NCBI GenBank assembly: GCA_963543695.1
Contig: CAUUCF010000011.1
Location: forward strand, 1-32,856
Direction of reading: 5' to 3'
Length of the DNA: 32,856 nucleotides
Source: CAUUCF01 sp963543695
Lineage (GTDB): Bacteria > Pseudomonadota > Gammaproteobacteria > UBA9339
Shown here in pieces: positions 24,637 to 32,856 of this stretch (positions within the stretch are counted from its first letter, which is position 1; each line of letters opens with the position of its first letter). The notes under the pieces are model-generated. The model did not search any database, was not told where the DNA came from, and worked only from the letters and a program-made list of their open reading frames with translations. The translations under genes were made by a program, and so were the position numbers.

Positions 24637-26571
24637 ATGGCGAAGATTATAGGTATTGATTTAGGTACTACTAATTCTTGTGTAGCAGTACTAGAGGGGA
24701 CGAATGTTAAAGTGATTGAGAATTCGGAAGGTCGTCGTACGACCCCGTCCATTGTAGCATTTACGAAAGATAATGAAACGATCGTAGGAGAACCAGCTAA
24801 ACGTCAGGCCGTGACCAATGCGAAAAATACTTTTTACGCGGTTAAACGTTTAATCGGGCGTAAATTTAACGACGAAGTAGTACAAAAAGATTTAAAAAGT
24901 GCTCCTTATGAAATTTTGAAAGCGGATAACGGTGATGCATGGTTAGGAAGTAACGGTAAAAAATTAGCTCCTCAACAAATTTCGGCCGAAGTCTTGATGA
25001 AAATGAAAAAGACGGCCGAAGATTATTTAGGTGAACCGGTAACCGAAGCGGTAATTACGGTCCCGGCTTATTTTAACGATTCTCAACGTCAAGCAACCAA
25101 AGATGCCGGAAGAATTGCTGGTTTGGAAGTAAAAAGAATTATTAACGAACCAACGGCAGCCGCTTTAGCGTACGGAATGGATAAGAAAAAAGGAGACGCT
25201 AAAATTGCGGTATACGATTTAGGAGGAGGTACTTTTGATATTTCGATTATTGAAATTGCGGAAGTAGATGGAGATCGACAGTTTGAGGTTTTAGCAACGA
25301 ATGGGGATACTTTTTTAGGTGGTGAAGATATCGATTTAAAAATCATCGACTATTTAGTAGCAGAATTTAAAAAAGAGAGCGGAATTGATTTGCATAACGA
25401 TTCTTTAGCTTTACAACGTCTAAAAGAAGCGGCGGAAAAAGCAAAAATAGAATTGTCTTCTACGCAACAAACGGACATTAATTTGCCTTATATTACGGCG
25501 GATGCGAGTGGTCCTAAACATTTAAATCTAAATATTACGCGAGCTAAATTAGAAGCTTTAGTAGAGGATTTATTAGAAAGGACGGTTCAACCTTGTATGA
25601 CGGCTTTAAAAGACGCAAAATTACGTCCTGAAGACATTGACGAAGTAATTTTAGTGGGTGGCCAGACTAGAATGCCGAAAGTACAAAGTTTAGTGAAGAA
25701 TATTTTTGGTAAAGAACCGAAGAAAGACGTTAACCCAGATGAAGCAGTAGCAGCCGGAGCAGCTATCCAAGGAGGAGTTTTGGGTGGATCAGTAAAAGAC
25801 GTGTTATTACTAGACGTAACGCCTTTATCTTTAGGGATAGAGACTTTAGGGGGAGTAATGACGAAATTAATTGAAAAAAATACTTCTATTCCAACGAAAG
25901 CTACGCAAGTTTTTTCAACTGCGGCCGATGGACAAACCGCCGTTACGGTCCATATTTTACAAGGGGAACGAGAAATGGCGGCTCATAATAAATCTTTAGG
26001 GCGTTTTGATTTAACCGATATTGCTCCTGCTCCTCGTGGAGTACCTCAGATTGAAGTAGCTTTTGATATTGATGCTAACGGTATTTTAAATGTTTCGGCG
26101 AAAGATAAAGCAACTGGTAAGCAACAATCTATCGTCATTAAAGCTTCTAGTGGATTATCTGAAGAAGAGATTCAGAAGATGATTAAAGATGCTGAAGAGA
26201 ATCGTGAAGCGGACAAACGTTTCCAAGAATTAGTAACGGCGCGTAACACTGCGGATAACGTAATTCACGGTACAGAAAAAACCATGCGGGATTTAGGAGA
26301 TAAATTACCGGCAGAACAGAAACAAAAAATTAACGAAAAGATTGAACAATTGAAGCAAGTGCTTTTAGGGGAAGATAAAAACGCTATCGAGGAAAAATCG
26401 AAAGCTTTAATTGACGAAACGGCGAAGTTGTCTGAATTACTACAGCAACAGAATAACGTTAATAATAATGGTACGACCGAACAGGCAACGCAGCACGAGT
26501 CTAACGCTAATGATAGACAAGAGCAAAAAGTAGAAGATGCGGAGTTTTCGGACGTGAAGGAGGATAAATAA
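24637..26571 (+). CDS. dnaK: Chaperone DnaK (Hsp70)
   Basis: A 644-residue Hsp70. ATG 24637 has AAGGA six bases before it and gives the normal start AKIIGIDLGTTNSCVAVLEG; a longer frame from 24595 is not supported. The ATPase domain (1 to about 385) holds AVITVPAYFNDSQRQATKDA, YDLGGGTFDISI and ILVGGQTRMPKVQ. The linker DVLLLDVTPLSLGIETLGG precedes the substrate-binding domain, and the C-terminus ends DAEFSDVKEDK, like the EEVD-type acidic tails of bacterial DnaK. It folds new and damaged proteins with DnaJ and GrpE. grpE is not upstream here, so the operon is dnaK-dnaJ only. Confidence 0.98.
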   Translation: MAKIIGIDLGTTNSCVAVLEGTNVKVIENSEGRRTTPSIVAFTKDNETIVGEPAKRQAVTNAKNTFYAVKRLIGRKFNDEVVQKDLKSAPYEILKADNGDAWLGSNGKKLAPQQISAEVLMKMKKTAEDYLGEPVTEAVITVPAYFNDSQRQATKDAGRIAGLEVKRIINEPTAAALAYGMDKKKGDAKIAVYDLGGGTFDISIIEIAEVDGDRQFEVLATNGDTFLGGEDIDLKIIDYLVAEFKKESGIDLHNDSLALQRLKEAAEKAKIELSSTQQTDINLPYITADASGPKHLNLNITRAKLEALVEDLLERTVQPCMTALKDAKLRPEDIDEVILVGGQTRMPKVQSLVKNIFGKEPKKDVNPDEAVAAGAAIQGGVLGGSVKDVLLLDVTPLSLGIETLGGVMTKLIEKNTSIPTKATQVFSTAADGQTAVTVHILQGEREMAAHNKSLGRFDLTDIAPAPRGVPQIEVAFDIDANGILNVSAKDKATGKQQSIVIKASSGLSEEEIQKMIKDAEENREADKRFQELVTARNTADNVIHGTEKTMRDLGDKLPAEQKQKINEKIEQLKQVLLGEDKNAIEEKSKALIDETAKLSELLQQQNNVNNNGTTEQATQHESNANDRQEQKVEDAEFSDVKEDK

Positions 26572-26585
26572 GCAGTATAAAAGAA

Positions 26586-26613
26586 TTAAAGGGACAAAGT
26601 TTCGTCCCTTTAA
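26586..26613 (+). terminator. Perfect 10-bp hairpin between dnaK and dnaJ
   Basis: TTAAAGGGAC (26586-26595) and GTCCCTTTAA (26604-26613) are perfect inverted repeats with an 8-base loop. There is no real T run after it, so it is more likely an attenuator or a 3'-end barrier protecting the dnaK message than a full terminator. It would reduce the amount of dnaJ relative to dnaK. Confidence 0.5.
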
Positions 26614-26631
26614 CGTATTTGGTAAAAAAGT

Positions 26632-27774
26632 ATGAAGCGTGATTATTACGAAATTTTAGGAGTGAATAAGTCGGCTACGGCGGAAGAAATTAAAAAGGCT
26701 TATCGTCATTTAGCGATGAAGTTACATCCGGATCGTAATCCAGGGGATAAAAAAGCCGAGCAACAATTTAAAGAAGTACAAGAAGCTTACGCTATCTTAT
26801 CAGACGAAAAAAAACGTAAAGTGTACGATCAATTAGGACCTGAAGGTTTTGAGCAAGCTGCTCAAGGTGGAGGTCAAGGGTTTAATGGATTTGCGGGTTT
26901 CGATGTAGGGGATATTTTTGGCGATCTTTTCGGCGATCTATTTGGGCAACGGCGTCGTGGTAGTAACGGTAAAAGTAATGTGCAAAATCGAGGGAACGAT
27001 TTAGTTGCCGAAATTAAACTAACTTTAGAAGAAGCCGCGTTTGGCACTACTAAAAAATTAGTATATTCGCAAATGGGGGTTTGCTCTACTTGTAAAGGAG
27101 CAGGGAGTAAGAACGGAAGTAAACCATCAGCTTGTAAACATTGTCGCGGTATGGGGCAGATTTATATTCAGCAAGGTTTTTTTTCGGTACAGCAAACTTG
27201 TCCTGTTTGTCACGGTACAGGTGAAATTATTGAAGATCCATGTCCTACCTGTAAAGGAAACGGTTTAGTGAAGTTAAAACGAACGATCGAAGTGAAAATT
27301 CCGGAAGGAGTCGATAACGGTGATCGCATTCGTTTAGCAAATGAAGGAAATGCAGGGCTTCGCGGGGGGGATTTTGGTGATTTATACGTTGAAATTGTTT
27401 TATTGCCGCATAAATTATTCAAACGGGAGAATTTAAATTTAATCTGTGATGTTCCTATCGGGTTTACGATGGCTGCTTTAGGAGGAGAATGTGAAATTCC
27501 TACTTTAGACGGAAAAGTGAATTTAAAAATACCGGCGGGGACACAATCGGGAAAAATTTTGCGTTTGAACGGGAAAGGGATTCATTTTCGCCAACGTACG
27601 GGAGATTTGTATTGCCAAATTATAGTGGAAACCCCGGTTAATTTGAGTGAAAAGCAAAAACAATTATTGAGGGATTTAGATTTATCTTTAGTGGAGGACA
27701 AGAAAAAACATGTGCCAAATATTAAAAATTGGTTAGATGGAGTTAAGGATTTTTTTAGTCATTTTAAGAAATAA
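26632..27774 (+). CDS. dnaJ: Co-chaperone DnaJ (Hsp40)
   Basis: A 380-residue type I J protein. The J domain (1-70) carries HPD at residues 32-34. A Gly/Phe-rich region follows (GGGQGFNGFAGFDVGDIFGD). The zinc-binding region at about 150-215 has the four repeats CSTCKGAG, CKHCRGMG, CPVCHGTG and CPTCKGNG. The C-terminal substrate domains end near residue 340. DnaJ delivers clients to DnaK and stimulates its ATPase. It starts 60 bases after dnaK, downstream of the hairpin, and no terminator separates the two strictly. Confidence 0.97.
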   Translation: MKRDYYEILGVNKSATAEEIKKAYRHLAMKLHPDRNPGDKKAEQQFKEVQEAYAILSDEKKRKVYDQLGPEGFEQAAQGGGQGFNGFAGFDVGDIFGDLFGDLFGQRRRGSNGKSNVQNRGNDLVAEIKLTLEEAAFGTTKKLVYSQMGVCSTCKGAGSKNGSKPSACKHCRGMGQIYIQQGFFSVQQTCPVCHGTGEIIEDPCPTCKGNGLVKLKRTIEVKIPEGVDNGDRIRLANEGNAGLRGGDFGDLYVEIVLLPHKLFKRENLNLICDVPIGFTMAALGGECEIPTLDGKVNLKIPAGTQSGKILRLNGKGIHFRQRTGDLYCQIIVETPVNLSEKQKQLLRDLDLSLVEDKKKHVPNIKNWLDGVKDFFSHFKK

Positions 27775-27876
27775 GGATTATTAAAGATAAACTTAATTTT
27801 AATTTAATAAAAATACATTATTAATATTTAATGTAATAGAACGACAATTTTTTATTGAATTATATTTGAGGGAAAT

Positions 27877-28536
27877 ATGAGAATTTTATTAGTTGAAGAT
27901 GATGAATTGTTAGGTAACGGTATTCGTTCTGGGTTAGCTCAGTATCAATACGTGGTAGATTGGGCAAAAAACGGTTTATCGGCTTGGTCTGCTATTCAGA
28001 CGGAACATTTTGATATTATTATTTTAGATTTAAATTTACCTAGAATGTCCGGTGAAGAAGTGTTGAAGAACATGAGGAGTAAAAACATTAAAATTCCGGT
28101 CATTGTTTTAACCAGTCGTGATGAAATTAGTACACGTATTCGTAATTTAGATGAAGGAGCGGACGATTATATCGTTAAACCGTTTGACTTAGGAGAATTA
28201 TGCGCGCGGATTAGGGCAGTTCACCGTCGATTAACCATTGCACAGGCCACGACGGAAATCAACGTAGGTGGAATTAGTTTAGATCCTAAAACTCGCATTG
28301 TGAAAAATGGAGAAGAAATCATAGAATTATCGAGACGTGAATTTGTTTTATTACAATTATTGTTGGAAAATGCCGGTAAGGTCATTACGCGTCAACAAGC
28401 CACTCAAAGTTTATACGGATGGGGCTATGATATCGATAGTAATGCTTTAGAAGTACACGTCCATAATTTACGTAAAAAATTTGGAAAAGATAAAATCCGT
28501 ACGATTCGTGGCGTAGGTTATTGTTTCCAAAATTAA
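27877..28536 (+). CDS. OmpR/PhoB-family response regulator, no adjacent kinase
   Basis: A 219-residue two-domain regulator. The receiver (1-115) has acidic D8 and D9, the phosphorylation site D51 (IILDLNLPRMSG), T79 and K101 (IVKPF). The winged-helix DNA-binding domain (about 125-219) contains ELSRREFVLLQLLLENAGKV and ends VHNLRKKFGKDKIRTIRGVG. The closest style is QseB/PmrA. The sensor kinase normally next to such genes is missing; rubrerythrin follows instead. The promoter region 27775-27876 is very AT-rich, with ACATTA and TAATGT inverted arms at 27815-27834 that could be an operator. Target genes are not known. Confidence 0.88.
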   Translation: MRILLVEDDELLGNGIRSGLAQYQYVVDWAKNGLSAWSAIQTEHFDIIILDLNLPRMSGEEVLKNMRSKNIKIPVIVLTSRDEISTRIRNLDEGADDYIVKPFDLGELCARIRAVHRRLTIAQATTEINVGGISLDPKTRIVKNGEEIIELSRREFVLLQLLLENAGKVITRQQATQSLYGWGYDIDSNALEVHVHNLRKKFGKDKIRTIRGVGYCFQN

Positions 28537-28594
28537 TTGAGTTTTTTAATAATTTCGTTAATAATAGTAACCACTATTGTTAACGGAGTTATTT

Positions 28595-29119
28595 ATGTTG
28601 CTAAAGGGTTCTAAAACAGAGAAAAACCTGCGGGAAGCTTTTGCCGGTGAATCTATGGCACGTAATAAGTATACTTATTACGCTTCTCAAGCGAATAAAG
28701 AAGGTTATACCAGGATTAGTCAAATTTTCACTGAAACGGCTGATAACGAAAAAGAACATGCTAAACTTTGGTTTAAATATTTAGAAGGAATTGGAAGTAC
28801 GGCAGAAAATTTAGCGGCCGCAGAAAGTGGAGAAAACGCTGAATGGATGGAGATGTATCAGAAATTTGCTCAAGATGCCGAAGAGGAAGGTTTTACCGAG
28901 ATTGCAAGGCTTTTTAGGGAAGTAGCCAAAATCGAAAAAGAACATGCTTTACGTTATGCGCAATTGAAACAACAGGTAGTAGATGAAGCAGTTTTTGCGC
29001 GTCAAGAGGTCGTATATTGGATTTGTATGAATTGTGGTTATGTAGTGCAAGCACAAGCAGCTCCGGCTAAATGTCCCGTATGTGAACATCCTCGTAGCTA
29101 TTTTAAGATTAAAGATTAG
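28595..29119 (+). CDS. Rubrerythrin
   Basis: A 174-residue non-haem iron protein. ATG 28595 has GGAG at 28585-28588 and gives the usual start LLKGSKTEKNLREAFAGES; an upstream TTG is not needed. The ferritin-like four-helix domain (1 to about 135) carries the diiron ligands in EKEHAKLW and EKEHALRYA. The C-terminal rubredoxin-like domain has CMNCG and CPVCEHP, holding one iron. Rubrerythrin reduces hydrogen peroxide in the cytoplasm, typically in anaerobic or microaerobic organisms, using electrons from rubredoxin or NADH-linked proteins. It is preceded by the orphan response regulator (58 bases), which might control it. Confidence 0.93.
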   Translation: MLLKGSKTEKNLREAFAGESMARNKYTYYASQANKEGYTRISQIFTETADNEKEHAKLWFKYLEGIGSTAENLAAAESGENAEWMEMYQKFAQDAEEEGFTEIARLFREVAKIEKEHALRYAQLKQQVVDEAVFARQEVVYWICMNCGYVVQAQAAPAKCPVCEHPRSYFKIKD

Positions 29120-29132
29120 AAATTTTAGCTAA

Positions 29133-32100
29133 GTGAAATTTAAATCATTTTTTTTATCGATCGTTAAAATATTTAATCGGTTTATCGTTTCTTTATTAGT
29201 TTTAACCTTTATTTTGGTAGTTGGGTTATTAATCAAACCGTTACCTTTACCAATTTTGGAAAAGTATTTTAGAGAAACGATAATTAATTTACCAGGGGAT
29301 TTTGATTATCGTTCCAAAGGGATTTATTTAGGGGTACATCGTTTTCAATTAGTATTGAAATTTCCTCAATTAGAAGTTACTCGCAAAAGCAAAGTGATTT
29401 TTAAGGCGCAGGAGATGAAATTAGGGATCGATTTTTTTGAAAGTTTAATTTTAAAAAGGATCGTGCCTAATTGTTTAATCGTGCAAGGAAGTGATTTTGA
29501 TTATCAGTTGGAGGATCAATTAGAAAAACAATTTTGGGCTCAAAAAGAGTCAAAAGAACATCCTTTGTTAAATACTTTATTAACAAAAGGGGAATTAGAA
29601 GTTAAAAAAGTCAACATTATTATTCGGCAACCGGACGGTACTAATTTAGCTTTTAAAAATTTAAGCGGTAGGTTAAAAAACGATCTTTGGGATCATGAAT
29701 TAAGTTTGGAAGGGGAAGGAACATTCCAAAACAATAAAGTGTTTGTGGAAGTAGGGTTAATTTTGATCGGGGATTTAATTCACCTTAAGTTAGAACGGTG
29801 TTTTGGCAACGTTCATCTTAAAAACGGTACGTTAGATTTCACGGGAAAAGGATTTAATCCGAAGAAAAGCAACGCGTTTTCGTTGTTTTCTATTGCTCAA
29901 GGAACGGTTAAATTAAGTAGCAATCGCGTTCAAATTAATAACTCCTTTTTTAAAACACCGTTAACGGTGAATCATTTTAAAACGATTGTGACTTGGTCAT
30001 TGCCTAAACGCACTTTTAATTTCGATAAATTAGAGTTTAAAGATCATTTTCTCACTTTGTTAGGAGGAGGAAAAATAGTTTTTGACGAACTTCAACAACC
30101 GATCGTTGATTGGAACGTGAATTTTAATTTAAAGCGATTAGAACAAGCTTATCGTTATTATCCTCGAGCAATAATGGGACCTATGCTTTTAAGTTGGCTA
30201 GATGCTGCTTTTAAAAAGGGGGAAATTTTAGAAGGGAACATGATTTTAAAAGGGAATTTAAACGATTTTCCTTTTGACCATAAAGAGGGGCTTTTTAAAA
30301 TTAAAACGGTCGTGAATAAGGTCGATTTGTTGTATCAGGATGGCTGGCCGATGTTGACCAATTTAAAAGCACGTTTAACGTTCAATAAGCGTGCGTTAGA
30401 AATCGTTGCTTTAGAGGGGAAAATTTTTGGTGAAACGATTAAAGAAAAAGAATTAACGGCGACGATTAGTGATTTACAAGCGGCGTTATTAAAGATTCAA
30501 GGTCGCTTGGAAACTGATTCAAAATTAGGGGTTAATTTTATACGGCGGAGCCCGTTGAAAACTACGTTAGGGGCGTATTTTAAAAATCTTTCTTTGAAAG
30601 GTCCCGTGCATTTAAAGATCGGGTTACAGATTCCTTTAGCGGAACAATTGGTTGATCAAGTAACACATGTGCAGGGTAATTTAATTTTTAAAGAAAATGA
30701 AATAGTTCTCCGTAATACCCCGTTGAAAATGAATAACTTTAGCGGAGAATTGGATTTTTCTGAAGAAGCGTTATCTTCTGAAACTTTAAACGGTACAATT
30801 ACCGATTTTCCGGCTAATTTGCTTATTTCTACTTTAAGTGACGGAAAAATGAAGATTGACCTTCGTAGTTTAGGAAACGTGGCGCTTTTAGAAAAATACT
30901 TTAAATTGAAACTCCCTTTTTTAGCGGGTAATTTTGATTACAATTTAAGCGTTTTGGTACCTAAAGTAGGTCTTCCTACTTTACGCTTAGAAAGTAATTT
31001 ACGAGGATTAGGGTGTAATTTACCGGTTCCGTTACGTAAGGCAAACGATGAAATTACTCCTTTGCAGGTTAGTTTAATTGCTCAGGAACAGGAAGACCGT
31101 TACCGGTTAGCCTTAACTTGGAACGATTTGGTAGAAGCTCGTTTTGATTTAATAAATACGGCAAATGGAGTGCAAATCCAGGAAGGAAAACTTTGTTACG
31201 GTAAGAGTACAGATTTAAAATTAGACGGTAAGTTGATTTTTAAAGGGGTGGTTGACCAGGTTGATTTAGAGCTTTGGGATCGATATTTTGAAACTAACGT
31301 TAACCAACCGAAATCGAGTAAAAATTTTGATCTTCATTTATTTTTCGATAATTGCTTACTAAAAGTAGGGCAAATTCGTTTTAAACAACTCACGTTAACG
31401 GATGTTTTGGTGGGGATTGAAACACGTAGAAACGGTTATCAGTTTACGGTTACTAGTCAAGAATTAAAGGGAAGTGTTTTTTTCCCGAAAGATTATACGG
31501 GTACGATTAAGGGGGATTTATTTTATTGGCGAGATTTACTGAATATTAATCAACGAAGGCAAACTAGTGTTTCGAACGCGGTGTCCTTTTCCGGATCAAT
31601 GTTTCGTTGGGATAAATTTGATTTATCGTTAGAAGAGTTTGTACAAGGGGCATATCGAATGAATAACCTCTTTTTAAAAGGGGAGAAAGAAAAGGAAGAT
31701 TTAGTTTTACAACGTTTTGCTTTGCAATACGAAGGGATCCAAATTGAAGGAAAAGGTAAATGGCGAGATAGTAATACTTGGTCGTTTAATGGACAGGCGC
31801 ACATTGATGATTTAGGAAAGACTTTAAATAAATTTACTGCTCACTGTTACGGTGGTAAAGGGCAAATAGGGTTTAACGTCGCCAAATTAAAAAAAGACAA
31901 AAACGGGGACAATAAGTTAACGGGAGACATTAGCATTAGGTTGAGAAAAGGTGGAATTATCAATTTAAGTAAGCAATTGGAAGAAAAATTAAATTTAGGA
32001 AAAATTATTAATGCTTTAGACGTAGGGGCATTAACTAAGAACGTGGGGTTAGATTTTCAACATTATCATAATGGCTATTGGTACGATAGTTTAGAAGGGG

Positions 32101-32399
32101 AAATTTTGTTAGACGATCAAAATTTGTATTTGAATACTTTCAAAAGTACGAGTAATCCGGCGGATATAACGATCAAAGGGGTTTTTAATTGGCGATCGCT
32201 TCAGTTAGATTTATTTTTATCCATTTTTCCGAAATTAACGGGTAGTGTACCGGTCGTGGCCGGAGTAGCCGGAGGACCAGTGGTAGGGGCCATCGCTTTA
32301 GTGGCAAATCAAGTAGTCAACAAGATGGTTGGAGCTGTTTTAGAATACCGTTACCGAATTTCAGGAGATTTGAAACATTTCAACGTTAATAAGTTATAG
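29133..32399 (+). CDS. yhdP: YhdP-type AsmA-like protein of lipid transport to the outer membrane
   Basis: A 1088-residue protein starting at GTG 29133. One membrane segment near residues 17-38 (FIVSLLVLTFILVVGLLIKP) anchors it in the inner membrane; the remainder is a long beta-rich periplasmic region. The C-terminus is typical of the family: GGIINLSKQLEEKLNLGKII, NALDVGALTKNVGLDF, and GSVPVVAGVAGGPVVGAIAL near the end. In E. coli YhdP (1266 residues) and its relatives TamB and YdbH carry phospholipids to the outer membrane. This member is shorter, mostly by a leaner middle part. It follows rubrerythrin by 13 bases and precedes a tRNA cluster, with no clear terminator. Confidence 0.9.
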   Translation: MKFKSFFLSIVKIFNRFIVSLLVLTFILVVGLLIKPLPLPILEKYFRETIINLPGDFDYRSKGIYLGVHRFQLVLKFPQLEVTRKSKVIFKAQEMKLGIDFFESLILKRIVPNCLIVQGSDFDYQLEDQLEKQFWAQKESKEHPLLNTLLTKGELEVKKVNIIIRQPDGTNLAFKNLSGRLKNDLWDHELSLEGEGTFQNNKVFVEVGLILIGDLIHLKLERCFGNVHLKNGTLDFTGKGFNPKKSNAFSLFSIAQGTVKLSSNRVQINNSFFKTPLTVNHFKTIVTWSLPKRTFNFDKLEFKDHFLTLLGGGKIVFDELQQPIVDWNVNFNLKRLEQAYRYYPRAIMGPMLLSWLDAAFKKGEILEGNMILKGNLNDFPFDHKEGLFKIKTVVNKVDLLYQDGWPMLTNLKARLTFNKRALEIVALEGKIFGETIKEKELTATISDLQAALLKIQGRLETDSKLGVNFIRRSPLKTTLGAYFKNLSLKGPVHLKIGLQIPLAEQLVDQVTHVQGNLIFKENEIVLRNTPLKMNNFSGELDFSEEALSSETLNGTITDFPANLLISTLSDGKMKIDLRSLGNVALLEKYFKLKLPFLAGNFDYNLSVLVPKVGLPTLRLESNLRGLGCNLPVPLRKANDEITPLQVSLIAQEQEDRYRLALTWNDLVEARFDLINTANGVQIQEGKLCYGKSTDLKLDGKLIFKGVVDQVDLELWDRYFETNVNQPKSSKNFDLHLFFDNCLLKVGQIRFKQLTLTDVLVGIETRRNGYQFTVTSQELKGSVFFPKDYTGTIKGDLFYWRDLLNINQRRQTSVSNAVSFSGSMFRWDKFDLSLEEFVQGAYRMNNLFLKGEKEKEDLVLQRFALQYEGIQIEGKGKWRDSNTWSFNGQAHIDDLGKTLNKFTAHCYGGKGQIGFNVAKLKKDKNGDNKLTGDISIRLRKGGIINLSKQLEEKLNLGKIINALDVGALTKNVGLDFQHYHNGYWYDSLEGEILLDDQNLYLNTFKSTSNPADITIKGVFNWRSLQLDLFLSIFPKLTGSVPVVAGVAGGPVVGAIALVANQVVNKMVGAVLEYRYRISGDLKHFNVNKL

Positions 32400-32479
32400 A
32401 GATAAGAAAAATATTTGATGAACTAAGTGAAATTAGGAAATTAATAAATCGGTAGGGAAATTATTTTTGTAAAAAAGGA

Positions 32480-32511
32480 TTGACAAAGAGTGCAGTTTTG
32501 CGGAGAATACT
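32480..32511 (+). promoter_or_regulatory. Sigma70-type promoter of the tRNA-tuf cluster
   Basis: A perfect TTGACA is at 32480-32485. At 17 bases stands GAGAAT (32503-32508), which matches four of six consensus -10 bases. AATACT (32506-32511) is an alternative at 20 bases. Transcription would begin just before the tRNA-Tyr gene at 32523 and could continue through tRNA-Gly, tRNA-Thr and tuf. Confidence 0.6.
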
Positions 32512-32522
32512 GTAATTAAAGA

Positions 32523-32604
32523 GGAGGGGTTCTCGAGCGGCCAAAGGGAGCAGACTGTAAATCTGTCGGCGTTGCCTTCGTAGGTTCGAATCCTACCCCC
32601 TCCA
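32523..32604 (+). tRNA. tRNA-Tyr (anticodon GTA)
   Basis: An 82-base type II tRNA with a long variable arm. The acceptor GGAGGGG (32523-32529) pairs with CCCCTCC (32597-32603), the anticodon GTA is at 32557-32559, and the T arm contains TTCGAAT. The terminal CCA is not encoded after A604 in the cluster (32604). Confidence 0.95.
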
Positions 32605-32615
32605 TTAAATGATTT

Positions 32616-32686
32616 GCGGGCGTAGTTCAATGGTAGAACTTCAGCCTTCCAAGCTGATAGCGTGGGTTCGATTCCCATCGCCCGCT
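32616..32686 (+). tRNA. tRNA-Gly (anticodon TCC)
   Basis: A 71-base tRNA. GCGGGCG (32616-32622) pairs with CGCCCGC (32679-32685), and the anticodon TCC is at 32648-32650. The T arm GTGGG-TTCGATT-CCCAT has a G-T pair at its base. CCA is not encoded. Confidence 0.95.
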
Positions 32687-32701
32687 CTTTTATTTTTGTT
32701 G

Positions 32702-32777
<76 letters not shown>

Positions 32778-32802
32778 TTAGTAATGTAAAGAGGGTATAA
32801 AA

Positions 32803-32856
32803 ATGGCAGAAAAATTTGAGAGAACCAAACCGCATATCAACATAGGGACGATTGGT
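32803..32856 (+). CDS. tuf: Elongation factor Tu (first 18 codons; runs out of the window)
   Basis: ATG 32803 is preceded by GAGGG at 32791-32795. The 18 visible residues are the EF-Tu N-terminus (MAEKFERTKPHINIGTIG), just before the first GTP-binding motif. EF-Tu brings aminoacyl-tRNA to the ribosome. Its position 25 bases after the tRNA-Thr gene matches the tufB arrangement of E. coli. Confidence 0.93.
   Translation, partial: MAEKFERTKPHINIGTIG

Overview
The window is an AT-rich stretch from a Gram-negative gammaproteobacterium. Evidence for this is an outer-membrane and LPS set (TolC, BamE, an MsbA-type exporter, a YhdP-type AsmA-like protein), split SecD/SecF with YajC, and the tRNA-Tyr/Gly/Thr-tuf arrangement typical of the class. 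The heavy use of TTA leucine codons, the short intergenic gaps, a DedA-PAP2-LssY_C fusion of the kind known from Legionella and Coxiella, and several decaying genes suggest a host-associated, possibly Legionellales-like lineage. That placement is inference. Every gene I can support lies on the + strand.

Positions 1-2229 are an accessory patch. It holds the 3' part of an immunity-like gene (resembling Imm11/DUF1629), a small orphan toxin tip resembling the AHH nuclease family, a second paralogous immunity-like gene coupled to the toxin by an ATGA overlap, and a further coding remnant. The toxin is frameshifted at a T8 run and the second immunity gene at a (TA)5 run. I read the patch as the decayed or switchable end of a polymorphic-toxin locus with an orphan toxin-immunity cassette.

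Positions 2176-15360 are dense housekeeping genes: a [4Fe-4S] ferredoxin with a clear sigma70-type promoter, rpsO-pnp (RNA turnover), hslV-hslU (ATP-dependent protease), tolC, recO, the DedA-PAP2-LssY_C membrane protein, a ThiI/MnmA-like PP-loop protein, rluC, adk, an MFS transporter and greA. HslV carries Leu at the position equivalent to the conserved Ser124.

Positions 15369-21716 hold yajC-secD-secF (protein export), trmB, an msbA-like exporter, bamE and smpB, many of them overlapping by a few bases. Positions 21852-24383 hold a small prepilin-like membrane protein, a predicted outer-membrane beta-barrel, and comM interrupted by a single in-frame TGA.

Positions 24384-32856 hold dnaK-dnaJ (with a possible sigma32-type promoter and a strong hairpin between the two genes), an orphan OmpR-type response regulator, rubrerythrin, the large YhdP-like protein, three tRNA genes with a TTGACA promoter, and the first codons of tuf.
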